A DNA stretch of 62,063 nt from Pseudoxanthomonas suwonensis J47 (GTDB lineage: Bacteria; Pseudomonadota; Gammaproteobacteria; Xanthomonadales; Xanthomonadaceae), in contig NZ_AZUZ01000027.1 in NCBI RefSeq assembly GCF_000513955.1, positions 1-62,063 on the forward strand, read 5' to 3'. Position 1 is the first letter of the stretch. Every line of letters starts with the position of its first letter. Shown one piece after another: positions 1 through 8,711 of this stretch. The translations under genes and the position numbers were made by a program. The notes beneath the pieces were generated by a model, which had not been told where the DNA came from, searched no databases, and saw only the letters and a list, made by a program, of their open reading frames with translations.

Positions 1-3
1 GTT

Positions 4-32
4 CCCGGATGCGCTGCGCTTATCCGGGCTAC
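4..32 (-). repeat. GTAG-type REP palindrome
   Basis: Read on the minus strand this begins GTAGCCCGGATAAG and closes with CATCCGGG, so it folds into a hairpin with a CCCGGAT/ATCCGGG stem. It matches the general design of bacterial REP sequences that start with GTAG. A related copy is at 47622-47655 and a weaker one at 47546-47574. Confidence 0.65.
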
Positions 33-62
33 GAAAGATGCGGGGATGCCGGCGTCTTCAAG

Positions 63-162
63 CCCCTCTCCCACCGGGAGAGGGGTTGGGGAGAGGGTCG
101 GTATGCCAGCGTGGCGAGAGGTCCCGACCATCACCCCTGCCCCTCTCCCGGTGGGAGAGGGG
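63..162. repeat. Pair of inverted CCCTCTCCC hairpins
   Basis: Two hairpins with stem CCCCTCTCCC/GGGAGAGGGG lie at 63-85 and 140-162. The first has an ACC loop and the second GGT, so the second is an inverted copy of the first. The first is followed by TTGGGGAGAGGG. The same arrangement, more degraded on its right side, occurs at 56624-56805, also immediately before a copy of the dispersed hairpin element. This suggests one composite repeat. Confidence 0.6.
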
Positions 163-320
163 AGAGAACGAAGCCACGACCCAACGCGCCGAAAGACGCG
201 GTAGCGCGGGGGTATGGCGCAAGCAGGCCATGGATGGCCTGCGTTCGCGCGTTGGAGCCATGGACGGCGGAACCGCGCGATGCGCCATAACCCCGCGCTG
301 CCCCGGCTCCGTCCGAAGCC
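163..320 (+). repeat. Dispersed hairpin element, copy A
   Basis: Copy A of a repeat also found at 47351-47500 (inverted) and 56809-56960. Shared blocks in order are GAACGAAGCCACGACCC, GAAAGACGCGGTAGCGCGGG, a GGGGTATGGCGC arm, a hairpin, a CGCGCG-flanked second hairpin, the partner arm GCGCCATAACCCC, and a GGCTCCGTCC tail. The first hairpin (223-242) has stem GCAGGCCA/TGGCCTGC around a TGGA apex. No reading frame is conserved between the copies. Confidence 0.7.
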
Positions 321-475
321 AACTACGCCAATGCTTTCAAGCAGTGAACTGTGGATGCGGTGAGGCAGCTGGCGCATGGCGACGCGCCAGACGTCGCCAG
401 CGCCCTCGTTCATTCCCGGCGCCTTACCACTCACTACCTCTTACTTGCTTGTACCCCGTGGCCCGGAAGGGCGAC

Positions 476-1309
476 TCACTCGCCCGAACCGCCACCGTAG
501 AGTGCCTTGCGCGGGGCCCCGGTGATCTCGGCGGCGAGCCTGGCGGCGGCGGAGGGCGGGAGCTGCTTCGCCAGGATGGCGTGGACGCGGCGGCCTTCGG
601 CCAGCTTGGCGTCGGTGTCCTCGCCCACCCCCTGGACCACCAGCACGAACTCGCCCTTGCGCTGGTTCTCGTCGGCCAGCACCCGCTCATGGAGGCTGGC
701 CAGGTCGCCGTCCAGCACCGTCTCGAACAGCTTGGTCAGCTCGCGCGCCAGGACCGCGGGGCGCTCATCGCCGAAGGCCGCGCGCAGGTCGGCCAGCGAC
801 TCGTCGATGCGGTGCGCCGACTCGTAGAAGACCAGCGTGCGCGGCTCCCCGGCCAGCGCCCCCAGCCGCTCGCGGCGCGCCGAAGCCTTGGCCGGCAGGA
901 AGCCCTCGAAGGCGAACCGGTCGCTGGGCAGCCCCGCCACGCTCAGCGCCGCGATCAGCGCCGACGGCCCCGGCACCGGGCTGACCCGCACCCCCGCCTG
1001 GCGCGCCGCCCGCACCAGCCGGTAGCCCGGATCGCTGACCAGCGGCGTGCCCGCGTCGCTGACCAGGGCCAGCGACTCCCCGGCCAGCAGCCGCGCCACC
1101 AGCCGCTCGGCCATCTGCTGCTCGTTGTGCTCGTGCAGGGCCAGCAGCGGCGTGCCGATGCCGAAATGCCCCAGCAGCTGCGCGCTGCGCCGGGTGTCCT
1201 CGGCGCAAATCGCGGCCACCTCGCGCAACACCTGCTGGGCCCGCGGCGAAAGATCGCCGAGGTTGCCGATGGGCGTGGCGACGACGTGCAGGGTGGCGGC
1301 GGGCATCAC
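476..1309 (-). CDS. rsmI: 16S rRNA (cytidine1402-2'-O)-methyltransferase RsmI
   Basis: A 277-residue SAM-dependent methyltransferase of the tetrapyrrole-methylase fold that 2'-O-methylates C1402 of 16S rRNA near the decoding site. The N-terminal TPIGNLGDLS motif (about residues 12-21) and the following CAEDTR segment are family signatures, and the length is normal. Two adjacent ATG codons occur at 1309 and 1306; either could be the start. The gene is divergent from lpoA with only 65 bases between them, the same arrangement as yraL/yraM in enterobacteria, so the two promoters must share that gap. Nothing unusual is visible. Confidence 0.95.
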   Translation of the reverse strand: MMPAATLHVVATPIGNLGDLSPRAQQVLREVAAICAEDTRRSAQLLGHFGIGTPLLALHEHNEQQMAERLVARLLAGESLALVSDAGTPLVSDPGYRLVRAARQAGVRVSPVPGPSALIAALSVAGLPSDRFAFEGFLPAKASARRERLGALAGEPRTLVFYESAHRIDESLADLRAAFGDERPAVLARELTKLFETVLDGDLASLHERVLADENQRKGEFVLVVQGVGEDTDAKLAEGRRVHAILAKQLPPSAAARLAAEITGAPRKALYGGGSGE

Positions 1310-1374
1310 AGGTCCAGGTCCGGGGGGAAAGGTAGAATCCTAAGCCCTTTCACCGACCGGCCCGGCCCCGACGG

Positions 1375-3135
1375 ATGGACATGCACAACCACACCGCCCC
1401 CGCGACGCGCCCAATCCGCCTGCGCTGGCTGGCGCCATGCCTGGCCACCCTGCTGGCCGCCGGCTGTGCCAGCGTGGCCACCGCGCCCTCGGCGGCGCCG
1501 GAGCACGCCGCCGCGCTGGCCCAGCTGGAACAGGGCCAGGCGCGCGAAGCGGCGCAGCGCCTGGAAACGCTGGCGACCAGCGCCCGCGGCACCCAGCGCA
1601 ATGCCCTGCTCGCCGACGCCGCCTTCGCCTGGCAGGAAGCCGGCGACGCGGCCCGCGCCCGCAGCCTGGCCGCCCAGGTCGACCTGCGCCGGGTCGCCGG
1701 CGCCAGCCGCGCCCGCCTGGCACTGCTGCAGGCCGAGTGGGCGATCGCCGGGAACCAGCCGGCCAATGTCCCCGCGCTGCTGGCCGGCAGCGATCCGTCC
1801 CTGCTGGCCGCCCCGCTGCAATCGCGCTGGCACCTGGCCGAGGCCCGCGGCCTGGAAGCCACCGGCGACCCGGTCGGCGCCGCCGCCGCCCGCGCCCGCG
1901 CCGATGCCGGCCTGCAGGGCGACGCCCGCACCGCCAACCGTGAAGCGATCGACCGCCTGCTGGCCGGCCTCGACGACGCCACCCTCTCCGCGCGCGCTGC
2001 CGCCCTGCCGGCCGGCGACCCGCTGTACAACTTCGCCGGCCGCGCCCTGGTCCGCCGCGGCCTGCCGCTGCCGCGCCCGTTCGACACCGCCCAGGCCTGG
2101 AACTTCGACCAGCGCGCGCCCGCTGCCGCCGACGGCTACCGCCCGCCGCGCAAGCTCGCCGTGCTGCTGCCGCTGACCGGCCAGCTGGCCACCGCCGCCG
2201 GCCCGGTCCGCGACGGCCTGCTCGCCGGCTACTACGCCGAACGCCGCCCGCGTCCGGCGATGACCTTCTACGACACCGGCGGCACCCCCGCTGGCGCCCA
2301 GGCCGCATACGCACGGGCGGTGGCCGAGGGCAACGACTTCGTGGTCGGCCCGCTCGGACGCGACGAGGTCAGCGCGGTGTTCAGCGGCGCCGACAGCGGC
2401 GTCTCCAGCCTGGCGCTCAACCGCGGTACCGTCGCGCCGCCGCCGGGCCACCTGGCCTTCTCGCTGGCGCCGGAGGACGACGGCATCGTCGCCGCCGACT
2501 ACCTGCTGGCGCGCGAGCACCGCAACGTGCTGGTGATCGCCGGCAGCGACGAGAACGGCCGCCGCACCGTGGAAGCGTTTCGCGCGCGCGTGCAGGAACG
2601 CGGCGGCAACGTCGCCGCCGTGGTCAGCGTCGGCGAGGAACCGGGCGACGTCTCCGCGCAGCTCGCGCAGGCCGCCGCAGCCGGCGCGGACTCCGTGTTC
2701 CTGGCCGTGCGCGGTCCGCAGGCGCGGGCGCTGGCGCCACAGCTGGCCCTGGCCGGTTTCGCCGCGCGCACCCGCGTGGCCGGTTCGCAGCTGACCTCCG
2801 GCACCGGCCGCGCCGAGGACGACGTGGTGCTCGACGGCATCGTGTTCCCGGGCGAGGCCTGGCAGGCACGTGGCGTCGCCGGGCTGCCGTCGTACAGCCA
2901 GGTTTCGGACATGCTGCCGACTGCCCGCGGTCCGGCCGCGCGCCTGTTCGCCTTCGGCCACGACGCCTGGCTGATCACCGCCTTCCTCGAACGGCTGGTG
3001 CGCAGCACCGACGGCGAGCTGGCCGGCGCCACCGGCAGCCTGCGCTCGGACGGCTTCGGCAACATCGTGCGCCAGCCGCAGTGGTCGACCTTCCGCGGGG
3101 GCGTCGCGGTGCCGGTGTCCGGCGGCAGCTACTGA
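1375..3135 (+). CDS. lpoA: Penicillin-binding protein activator, LpoA-type lipoprotein
   Basis: A 586-residue outer-membrane lipoprotein of the LpoA/YraM family, which stimulates PBP1a from the outer membrane during peptidoglycan synthesis. The N-terminus has a basic start, a hydrophobic segment and a lipobox-like LLAAGC (about residue 33). The middle is an alanine-rich helical repeat region. From about residue 260 there is a periplasmic-binding-protein-like domain opening with [11 protein letters not shown] and containing [12 protein letters not shown] second ATG at 1381 is an alternative start. yraN follows after 4 bases, so the two are probably cotranscribed. The activator function is inferred from the family; the PBP partner was not checked. 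Confidence 0.9.
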   Translation: MDMHNHTAPATRPIRLRWLAPCLATLLAAGCASVATAPSAAPEHAAALAQLEQGQAREAAQRLETLATSARGTQRNALLADAAFAWQEAGDAARARSLAAQVDLRRVAGASRARLALLQAEWAIAGNQPANVPALLAGSDPSLLAAPLQSRWHLAEARGLEATGDPVGAAAARARADAGLQGDARTANREAIDRLLAGLDDATLSARAAALPAGDPLYNFAGRALVRRGLPLPRPFDTAQAWNFDQRAPAAADGYRPPRKLAVLLPLTGQLATAAGPVRDGLLAGYYAERRPRPAMTFYDTGGTPAGAQAAYARAVAEGNDFVVGPLGRDEVSAVFSGADSGVSSLALNRGTVAPPPGHLAFSLAPEDDGIVAADYLLAREHRNVLVIAGSDENGRRTVEAFRARVQERGGNVAAVVSVGEEPGDVSAQLAQAAAAGADSVFLAVRGPQARALAPQLALAGFAARTRVAGSQLTSGTGRAEDDVVLDGIVFPGEAWQARGVAGLPSYSQVSDMLPTARGPAARLFAFGHDAWLITAFLERLVRSTDGELAGATGSLRSDGFGNIVRQPQWSTFRGGVAVPVSGGSY

Positions 3136-3139
3136 GGCC

Positions 3140-3523
3140 ATGCTCGACCGTCGCGCGCGCGGGCAGCTCGTCGAAGCCGCAGCGCGCGGGCGCCTGGAGC
3201 GCGCCGGCCTGCGCACGCTGGCGGCCAACGTCGGCTACCGCGGTGGCGAACTCGACCTGGTGATGCTCGAACACGGCCCTTCCGGCGACACCGTGGTGTT
3301 CGTGGAAGTGCGCTACCGCGCCGCCTCCTCCTTCGGTGGCGGCTTCGCCTCGGTCGACCATGGCAAGCGGCGCAGGCTGGTCCGCGCCGCGCAGCTGTAC
3401 CTGGGCTCGCATCCGCGGCTGGCCCAGTTGCCCTGCCGCTTCGACGTGGTCGAAGCTTCCGGCGATCCGGCCGCGCCGCAACTCGACTGGCTGCGCGACG
3501 CGTTCCGCCTGGATGACATCTAG
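3140..3523 (+). CDS. yraN: YraN family protein (UPF0102)
   Basis: A 127-residue protein of the UPF0102/YraN family, which has a restriction-endonuclease-like fold. Visible family features are the early GELDLVM segment (about residues 36-42), the FVEVRYR motif (about 55-61) corresponding to the acidic E-x-K/R region of the fold, and the following [16 protein letters not shown] block. The length is typical. It starts 4 bases after the lpoA stop, as in the conserved rsmI-lpoA-yraN neighbourhood. Its cellular role is not established. Confidence 0.9.
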   Translation: MLDRRARGQLVEAAARGRLERAGLRTLAANVGYRGGELDLVMLEHGPSGDTVVFVEVRYRAASSFGGGFASVDHGKRRRLVRAAQLYLGSHPRLAQLPCRFDVVEASGDPAAPQLDWLRDAFRLDDI

Positions 3524-3583
3524 CCGGCCCAGGTCCACTGCGCGGCGTTCGATGCTGCTGGCGTGCGGGCCTACAATCGGCCG

Positions 3584-4969
3584 ATGACCGCCGCCCTGCC
3601 CCCCGCGCTCGACACCACCCTTGCCGACCTGCTCGGCCCCGAAGGCTGGCTGACGGGCGAAGTGGCGCGGCGCGCGCACGGCGAAGACGATTCGCGCATG
3701 TCCGCCCTGCCCGCCGCGGTGGCGCTGCCGCGCGACCGCGAACAGGTGGCGGCGATCGTGCGCGCCTGCCGCGAACACCGCGTGCCGATCGTGGCGCGCG
3801 GCGCCGGCACCGGCACCGCCGGCGGCGCGGTGCCGTTCGCCGGCGGCGTGGTGGTGTCGTTCGCGCGCATGGACCGGATCCTGGAGATCCGCCCCGGCGA
3901 CCGCTGCGCGGTGGTCGAGCCGGGCGTGCTCAACGGCGACCTGCAGCAGGCGCTGCAGCCGCACGGGCTGTTCTGGCCGCCGGATCCGGGCAGCTACGAG
4001 CGCTGCACCATCGGCGGCAACCTCGCCTGCAATGCCGGTGGCCCGCGCGCGGTGAAGTACGGCGCCACCCGCGACAACGTGCTCGGCCTGGTCGCGGTGA
4101 CCGGCAGCGGCGAGGTGATCCGCTGCGGCGGACCGTGGACCAAGGACGCCACCGGCTACGACCTCACCCACCTGGTGATCGGCAGCGAAGGCACCCTCGC
4201 CCTGGTGGTGGAAGCCACCCTGCGGCTGGTGCCGCGCCCGGCCGCGCAGGCCGGGCTGCGTGCGCTCTACCGCGACGCCTCCGCCGCGACCGCCGCGGTA
4301 TCGCGGCTGATGCGCCAGCCGCAGGTGCCGGCGATGCTCGAGTTCCTGGACGCCAGCGCCATCGCCCTGCTCCGCCGCAACGGCGCCGAGGTGCCGGAGG
4401 CCGGCGCGATGCTGCTGGTCGAGGCCGACGGCGACCACGACACCCTGCCCTACGCGCTGCAGGCGCTGGCCGATGCGGCCACCGGCGACGGCATGCTGGC
4501 GCTGGACGTGGCCACCGACGGCAGCGCCCGCGACCGCCTGTGGACCGCGCGGCGCGCGCTCTCGCCGGCGCTGCGCAGCATCGCCCCGGGCAAGATCAAC
4601 GAGGACGTGGTGGTGCCGGTGTCGCGCATCCCCGAGTTGGTGTCCGGGGTCGAGGCGCTGGCGGCGCAGCATGCGCTGCCGATCGTGGTGTTCGGCCATG
4701 CCGGCAACGGCAACCTGCACGTCAACATCATGTACCACCCGGACGACGCCGCCGAAACCGCGCGCGCGCAGGCCGCGCTGGAGCAGGTGTTCGCGCTGGT
4801 GCTGTCGCTGCAGGGCACGCTGTCGGGCGAACACGGCATCGGCGTGGCCAAGCGCGACTGGATGCCGCGTGCCCTCGACGCGGCCACCCTGGCGGCGATG
4901 CGCGCGGTGAAGGCGGCGCTGGATCCGGACGGGATCCTCAACCCCGGCAAGGTCCTCCCGCCCGTGTAG
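3584..4969 (+). CDS. FAD-linked oxidase (glycolate oxidase GlcD / D-lactate dehydrogenase type)
   Basis: A flavoprotein of about 461 residues of the FAD-linked oxidase family. The PCMH-type FAD domain contains VARGAGTGTAGGAVPF (about residues 70-85) and CTIGGNLACNAGGPRAVKYG (about 143-162). The C-terminal oxidase domain contains VFGHAGNGNLHVNI and LSGEHGIGVAKR, typical of GlcD and bacterial D-lactate dehydrogenases. I chose the ATG at 3584; a GTG seven codons upstream is possible. TACAAT at 3572-3577 resembles a -10 box. No glcE or glcF partner is adjacent, so it probably acts alone; the substrate (D-lactate, glycolate or D-2-hydroxyglutarate) cannot be settled. Its TAG stop lies inside the GTAG of a REP palindrome. 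Confidence 0.85.
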   Translation: MTAALPPALDTTLADLLGPEGWLTGEVARRAHGEDDSRMSALPAAVALPRDREQVAAIVRACREHRVPIVARGAGTGTAGGAVPFAGGVVVSFARMDRILEIRPGDRCAVVEPGVLNGDLQQALQPHGLFWPPDPGSYERCTIGGNLACNAGGPRAVKYGATRDNVLGLVAVTGSGEVIRCGGPWTKDATGYDLTHLVIGSEGTLALVVEATLRLVPRPAAQAGLRALYRDASAATAAVSRLMRQPQVPAMLEFLDASAIALLRRNGAEVPEAGAMLLVEADGDHDTLPYALQALADAATGDGMLALDVATDGSARDRLWTARRALSPALRSIAPGKINEDVVVPVSRIPELVSGVEALAAQHALPIVVFGHAGNGNLHVNIMYHPDDAAETARAQAALEQVFALVLSLQGTLSGEHGIGVAKRDWMPRALDAATLAAMRAVKAALDPDGILNPGKVLPPV

Positions 4970-5073
4970 AGCGGGGCTCGCCCCGCTGCTCTTCCCGTAG
5001 AGCGGGGCTTGCCCCGCTGCTCTTCGCGTCCGCGGGCACATCGGGCGTGGGAGTCGGGCAAGCCCGACTCTAC
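4966..5073. repeat. Cluster of three GTAG REP palindromes
   Basis: Two direct copies (4966-4994 and 4997-5025) read GTAGAGCGGGGC, a two-base loop, then GCCCCGCTGCTCTTC. They differ only at the loop (TC versus TT) and are separated by two bases. A third copy in inverted orientation lies at 5051-5073, with stem GAGTCGGGC/GCCCGACTC and ending in CTAC. This matches the GTAG-headed REP design known from Stenotrophomonas and relatives and forms a BIME-like cluster. The first GTAG contains the stop codon of the upstream oxidase gene. Confidence 0.8.
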
Positions 5074-5154
5074 AGAACCGCGGGCCGGGATCGCGGCTAC
5101 GCCGCACATGCATGGCGGATGCGAGAATGCCGGCGCACACGGCGGAGCGATGGC

Positions 5155-6318
5155 TTGGACACCTCGGCATTCGATTCGATCACCCTGGAACAGCTGCGCG
5201 CGCATGGCGGGCTGAAGTGGCGCGCGTTCCCGGACTGCATCGGCGCCTTCGTCGCCGAGATGGACTTCGGCATCGCCGCGCCGATCCGCCAGGCGCTGCA
5301 CGCCGCGGTCGAAAGCAGCCAGCTCGGCTACCTCTCCGCCGCGCCGCTGCGGGCGATGGCCGAGGCCTGCGCCGACTGGCAGCGCCGCCACCACGGCTGG
5401 GAGATTTCCGCGGATGCGATCCGTGCCGTGCCCGACGTGCTCGGTGCGCTGGAAGTCGTGTGCCGCCACTACCTGCCGGCCGGCGCCATGGTCGCGGTGC
5501 CGGTGCCGTGCTACATGCCGTTCCTGCCGCTGCTGGCGCTGCTCGGCCACCCGGTGCGGCAGGTGCCGATGCGGCGCGGCGACGCGGGCTGGACGCTGGA
5601 CGAGGACGCGCTGGACCGCGCCTTCGCCGACGGCGCGCGCATGCTGCTGCTGTGCAATCCGCACAATCCGATCGGCAAGGTCTACCGCGAAGACGAGCTG
5701 CGCCGGATCGCGGCGATTGCCGCGCGCCACGACGCGCGTGTGTTCGCCGACGAGATCCACGCACCGCTGGTCTATCCCGGCCACCGCCACGTGCCCTACG
5801 CCAGCCTCTCCGACGAGGCGGCGCGGCAGGCGATTACCGCGGTGTCGGCTTCGAAGGCCTGGAACCTGGCCGGACTCAAGTGCGCGCAGCTGGTGTTCAC
5901 CCGCGCGGAGGACCTGCAGCGCTGGCGCGGGATCGGCCACTTCGCCGGCAACAGCACCTCCACGCCCGGGGTGATCGCGCACACCGCGGCCTGGCGCGAG
6001 GGCGATCCGTGGCTGTCGGCGGTGCTCGACTACCTGCATGGCAACCGCGAACTGCTCGGCCGGCTGCTGCGCGAAAAGCTGCCGCAGCTCGGCTACGTCG
6101 AACCGCAGGGCACCTACCTGGCCTGGCTGGACTGCCGCGCGCTGCCGCTGGACACCGCGCCGGCCGCGTTCTTCCGCCGCCACGCCCACGTCGCGCTGAC
6201 CGATGGCGCCGAGTGCGGCGACGGTGGCGAAGGCCACGTGCGGCTCAACTTCGCGATGCCGCGATCGCTGCTGCAGGAGGCGGTGGAACGGATGGCGGCG
6301 GCGGTGGCGCAGCTCTGA
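5155..6318 (+). CDS. MalY/PatB family PLP-dependent C-S lyase
   Basis: A pyridoxal-phosphate enzyme of fold type I, about 387 residues, of the MalY/PatB group (cystathionine beta-lyase or cysteine-S-conjugate beta-lyase). Family features are KWRAFPDCIGAFVAEMDF near the N-terminus, LLLCNPHNPIGKVY in the middle, FADEIHAPLVYPG, and the PLP lysine in SASKAWNLAGLK. The frame is clear but the start is not. I prefer the TTG at 5155 because GGAG lies 7 bases upstream and the family begins close to LDTSAFDSI; the in-frame ATG at 5119 would add 12 arginine-rich residues. It stands alone downstream of the REP cluster. The exact sulfur substrate is unknown. Confidence 0.85.
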   Translation: MDTSAFDSITLEQLRAHGGLKWRAFPDCIGAFVAEMDFGIAAPIRQALHAAVESSQLGYLSAAPLRAMAEACADWQRRHHGWEISADAIRAVPDVLGALEVVCRHYLPAGAMVAVPVPCYMPFLPLLALLGHPVRQVPMRRGDAGWTLDEDALDRAFADGARMLLLCNPHNPIGKVYREDELRRIAAIAARHDARVFADEIHAPLVYPGHRHVPYASLSDEAARQAITAVSASKAWNLAGLKCAQLVFTRAEDLQRWRGIGHFAGNSTSTPGVIAHTAAWREGDPWLSAVLDYLHGNRELLGRLLREKLPQLGYVEPQGTYLAWLDCRALPLDTAPAAFFRRHAHVALTDGAECGDGGEGHVRLNFAMPRSLLQEAVERMAAAVAQL

Positions 6319-6346
6319 TCCGGGGCGGCGACGAGCGAAGTCCCGC

Positions 6347-7342
6347 TCAGCCGAAATGCACGTAGCCGCTGCGCGGCGGCTGCCACTGGCCGCCGTGGGC
6401 TTTCAGCGCGCGCACGCCGCTGCCGGCGACGATGCGGCCGATGCGGGCGGCCTCCACGCCCGCCAGTTCCAGCGCTGCGGCGACATGGTCGCGCAGCGCC
6501 GGATCGGCGGTGAAGCACAGCTCGTAGTCGTCGCCACCACTGGCCTGCAGTGCATGCCGCACCGATGGTTCGAATGCGGCGGCCAGCGCCGGCGATGCCG
6601 GCAGCTGCGCGATATCGATCTCCGCGCCGACCGCGCTGCGCGTGCAGATGTGTCCGAGGTCGGCGAGCAGGCCGTCGGAAACATCGACGCAGGCGCGGGC
6701 CAGGCCGAGCAGGCGGCGACCGGCTTCCACGCGCGGGGTCGGCCGTGCCAAGCGTGCATGCAGCGCCGCGGCCACGTCCGTGGATACCGACGAGGGCATC
6801 TGCCCTTCCGGGGCTGGCATGTGGCCGTCGAGCACCAGCGCCGCCGCCGCATCCCCCAGCGTCCCGGTCACCCAGACGTCGTCGCCGACGCGCGCGCGGT
6901 CGCGGCGCAGCGCGGCGCCGGTTTCCACCAGGCCCATGGCGGTGACCGCGATCGACAGCGGGCCACGCGTGGTGTCGCCGCCGACGAGGGCGATGCCGTG
7001 CAGGGCGGCCAGTTCCGCGAAGCCGTCGACGAAGGCGCGCAGCCAGGCCGGATCGGCTTCCGGCAGCGAGAGCGACAGCGTGCACCAGGCCGGGCGCGCG
7101 CCCATCGAAGCCAGGTCGGACAGGTTGACCGCCAGCGCCTTCCAGCCGATGTCGGCCGGCGCGGCGTCCTGCGGGAAATGCACGCCGGCGTTGAGCGTGT
7201 CGGCGGTGACCACCAGCTCGTGGCCAGGCGGCACGCGCAGCAGCGCGGCGTCGTCGCCGATGCCCAGGGCCACGTCGCCCCGCGCGGCGGCAAGGGCGCC
7301 GGTGCGCGCGCGGACCAGGTCGATGAGGTCGAATTCGGCCAT
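6347..7342 (-). CDS. thiL: Thiamine-monophosphate kinase
   Basis: An ATP-dependent kinase of about 331 residues that makes thiamine diphosphate from thiamine monophosphate. It belongs to the PurM/ThiL fold. Features are the N-terminal AEFDLIDLVRART, the metal-binding IGDDAALL (about residues 27-34), the NLSDLASMGARP block, GGDTTRGP, and the late DVSDGLLADLGHI and GGDDYELCF motifs. I take the ATG at 7342; an ATG three codons earlier at 7351 is also possible. It follows nusB by about 150 bases on the same strand, the usual ribH-nusB-thiL order. No TPP riboswitch is seen upstream. Confidence 0.95.
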   Translation of the reverse strand: MAEFDLIDLVRARTGALAAARGDVALGIGDDAALLRVPPGHELVVTADTLNAGVHFPQDAAPADIGWKALAVNLSDLASMGARPAWCTLSLSLPEADPAWLRAFVDGFAELAALHGIALVGGDTTRGPLSIAVTAMGLVETGAALRRDRARVGDDVWVTGTLGDAAAALVLDGHMPAPEGQMPSSVSTDVAAALHARLARPTPRVEAGRRLLGLARACVDVSDGLLADLGHICTRSAVGAEIDIAQLPASPALAAAFEPSVRHALQASGGDDYELCFTADPALRDHVAAALELAGVEAARIGRIVAGSGVRALKAHGGQWQPPRSGYVHFG

Positions 7343-7489
7343 GCCTGCCATCTTGCCCGCTACGGACGGCGGGCGGCTACGTCATGCGTCCGCTGGCGGA
7401 CGGAACCGGTGGCAATGAAGCGCTGCGCGGCGCGGCGCAGGCCGCGCAGAAACGCCGTGTGGGGCGGGCGCCAGCGCGCCCGCACGGCC

Positions 7490-7966
7490 TCAGCGGCCGT
7501 TGCCGTTGCGGCCGGCCTGCACTTCCACGGGCCGCCACTCGGCGCTGGCGCGGTCGAGCACGCCGTTGACGTAGGTGTGGCCGTGTTCGGAGCCGAAGCG
7601 CTTGGCGGTCTCGATCGCCTCGTTGATCACCACGCGGTACGGCACGTCCGGGCGGTGCAGCAGTTCGTAGGCGGCCAGGCGCAGCACGGCGCGCTCGATC
7701 GCGTCGACTTCCTCGACGCCGCGGTCCAGGTGCGGGGCCAGGGCCACGTCCAGGCCGGCGCGCTCGGCGATCACGCCGCGCACCAGGTCCTCGAAGTACT
7801 CGAGGTCGGCGACTTCGTGGGCCTGTTCGTGGGCGAACTGGGCGATCACCTGCTGGGCGTTGCCGCCGGAGATCTGCCAGGCATAGATCGCCTGCAGGGC
7901 GCGGCGGCGGGCGCGGGCGCGCAGCACCGGGTCGATGCCGGGGCGGGTGCGGTGGGGACGGTTCAT
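7490..7966 (-). CDS. nusB: Transcription antitermination factor NusB
   Basis: A 158-residue all-helical RNA-binding protein that joins NusE (ribosomal protein S10) at boxA for antitermination of rRNA operons. Typical segments are [17 protein letters not shown] at the N-terminus, YFEDLVRGV in the middle, and [25 protein letters not shown] toward the C-terminus. The start ATG at 7966 overlaps the ribH stop by four bases (ATGA), indicating translational coupling. ribH-nusB-thiL is a widely conserved order. Confidence 0.95.
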   Translation of the reverse strand: MNRPHRTRPGIDPVLRARARRRALQAIYAWQISGGNAQQVIAQFAHEQAHEVADLEYFEDLVRGVIAERAGLDVALAPHLDRGVEEVDAIERAVLRLAAYELLHRPDVPYRVVINEAIETAKRFGSEHGHTYVNGVLDRASAEWRPVEVQAGRNGNGR

Positions 7967-8430
7967 GGCAGGCGCTCCAGCAGGTTGATCATTTCCAGCG
8001 CGGCAAGCGCGACTTCCTCGCCCTTGTTGCCGTGGCTGCCGCCGGCGCGGGCCTCGGCATCCTCGAAGCGTTCGACGGCCAGCACGCCGTTGAGCACGGG
8101 CACGCCGGTGTCGAGGGCGACGCGCATCAGGCCTTCGGCGCAGAGGTCGGCGACGTGTTCGTAGTGGCGGGTGTCGCCGCGGACGACGCAGCCCAGCACG
8201 ACGAGGGCGCGGTGGTTGCCGGCAAGCGCGAGCTGGCGGGCGGCGACCGGCAGTTCCCAGGCGCCGGGCATGCGGACGACGTCGACGGCATCCTCGGGCA
8301 CGCCGTGGTCGGCCAGGCAGCGACGGGCGCCGGCGACGAGGGCGTCGGTGATGCGGGCGTTCCAGCGGCTGGCCAGGATCGCGATGCGGGCGCCGGCCGG
8401 CAGGCGGAGGTCGCCTTCGTAGAGGGTCAT
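7963..8430 (-). CDS. ribH: 6,7-dimethyl-8-ribityllumazine synthase
   Basis: A 155-residue lumazine synthase that condenses 5-amino-6-ribitylaminouracil with dihydroxybutanone phosphate in the penultimate step of riboflavin synthesis. Recognisable segments are [29 protein letters not shown] (substrate binding), [17 protein letters not shown] (catalytic histidine region) and [22 protein letters not shown]. The length fits the icosahedral or pentameric type. It is separated from ribBX by 281 bases and overlaps nusB by four. A strong palindrome at 8592-8613 lies in the gap upstream, so it may be transcribed partly apart from ribE-ribBX. Confidence 0.95.
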   Translation of the reverse strand: MTLYEGDLRLPAGARIAILASRWNARITDALVAGARRCLADHGVPEDAVDVVRMPGAWELPVAARQLALAGNHRALVVLGCVVRGDTRHYEHVADLCAEGLMRVALDTGVPVLNGVLAVERFEDAEARAGGSHGNKGEEVALAALEMINLLERLP

Positions 8431-8591
8431 GGGTTACGGGTCCTCGGGGGTCGCACAGTTTACCGGACGCGGGATCGGGGGGCGTCCGGGATTGGCCCGG
8501 AAGGCGGGTTGATGGACAGGGAGCAGAAGCGCGGCGGCGGGGACGGGGCTGGGGGCGCGCCGCCGTGGCGCCCCTGCCGCTCGTGTCCCCC

Positions 8592-8613
8592 GGCGCCGGC
8601 CAAGGCCGGCGCC
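8592..8613 (-). other. Strong hairpin between ribBX and ribH
   Basis: Arms GGCGCCGGC and GCCGGCGCC (9 bp) enclose a CAAG loop in the 281-base gap between ribBX and ribH. On the minus strand no U-run follows, so it is not a canonical intrinsic terminator. It could attenuate readthrough or protect the upstream mRNA. Confidence 0.45.
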
Positions 8614-8711
8614 TCCTCCTTTACCTCCCGTCAGGGGCGCCAAGGCGACGCTTCGACAGGTGGCGGGACCTCCAGGAGAACCGAGCTCGCCTTGTTGCTG
8701 CGGCAAGCCGC

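Larger units (their letters stand above)
1..475. other. Gene-free repeat-rich stretch downstream of rsmI
   Basis: No convincing gene is seen. The open frames here are short, low in complexity and overlap inverted repeats. The stretch holds a REP-like palindrome at 4-32, two inverted copies of a CCCTCTCCC/GGGAGAGGG hairpin (63-85 and 140-162), and a copy of a dispersed hairpin element at 163-320. From 330 to 475 I see nothing recognisable. rsmI ends at 476 on the minus strand, so this is its 3' flank. Confidence 0.7.

Noticed and set aside
38-2176. Long plus-strand frame through the left repeats and rsmI
   Set aside because: It begins in palindromic repeats and runs antisense to rsmI and out of frame with lpoA; the composition is arginine- and proline-rich without domains.
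7352-7489. TPP riboswitch upstream of thiL
   Set aside because: None of the conserved THI-box segments is found in the 150-base gap; thiL here follows nusB in the usual housekeeping order.
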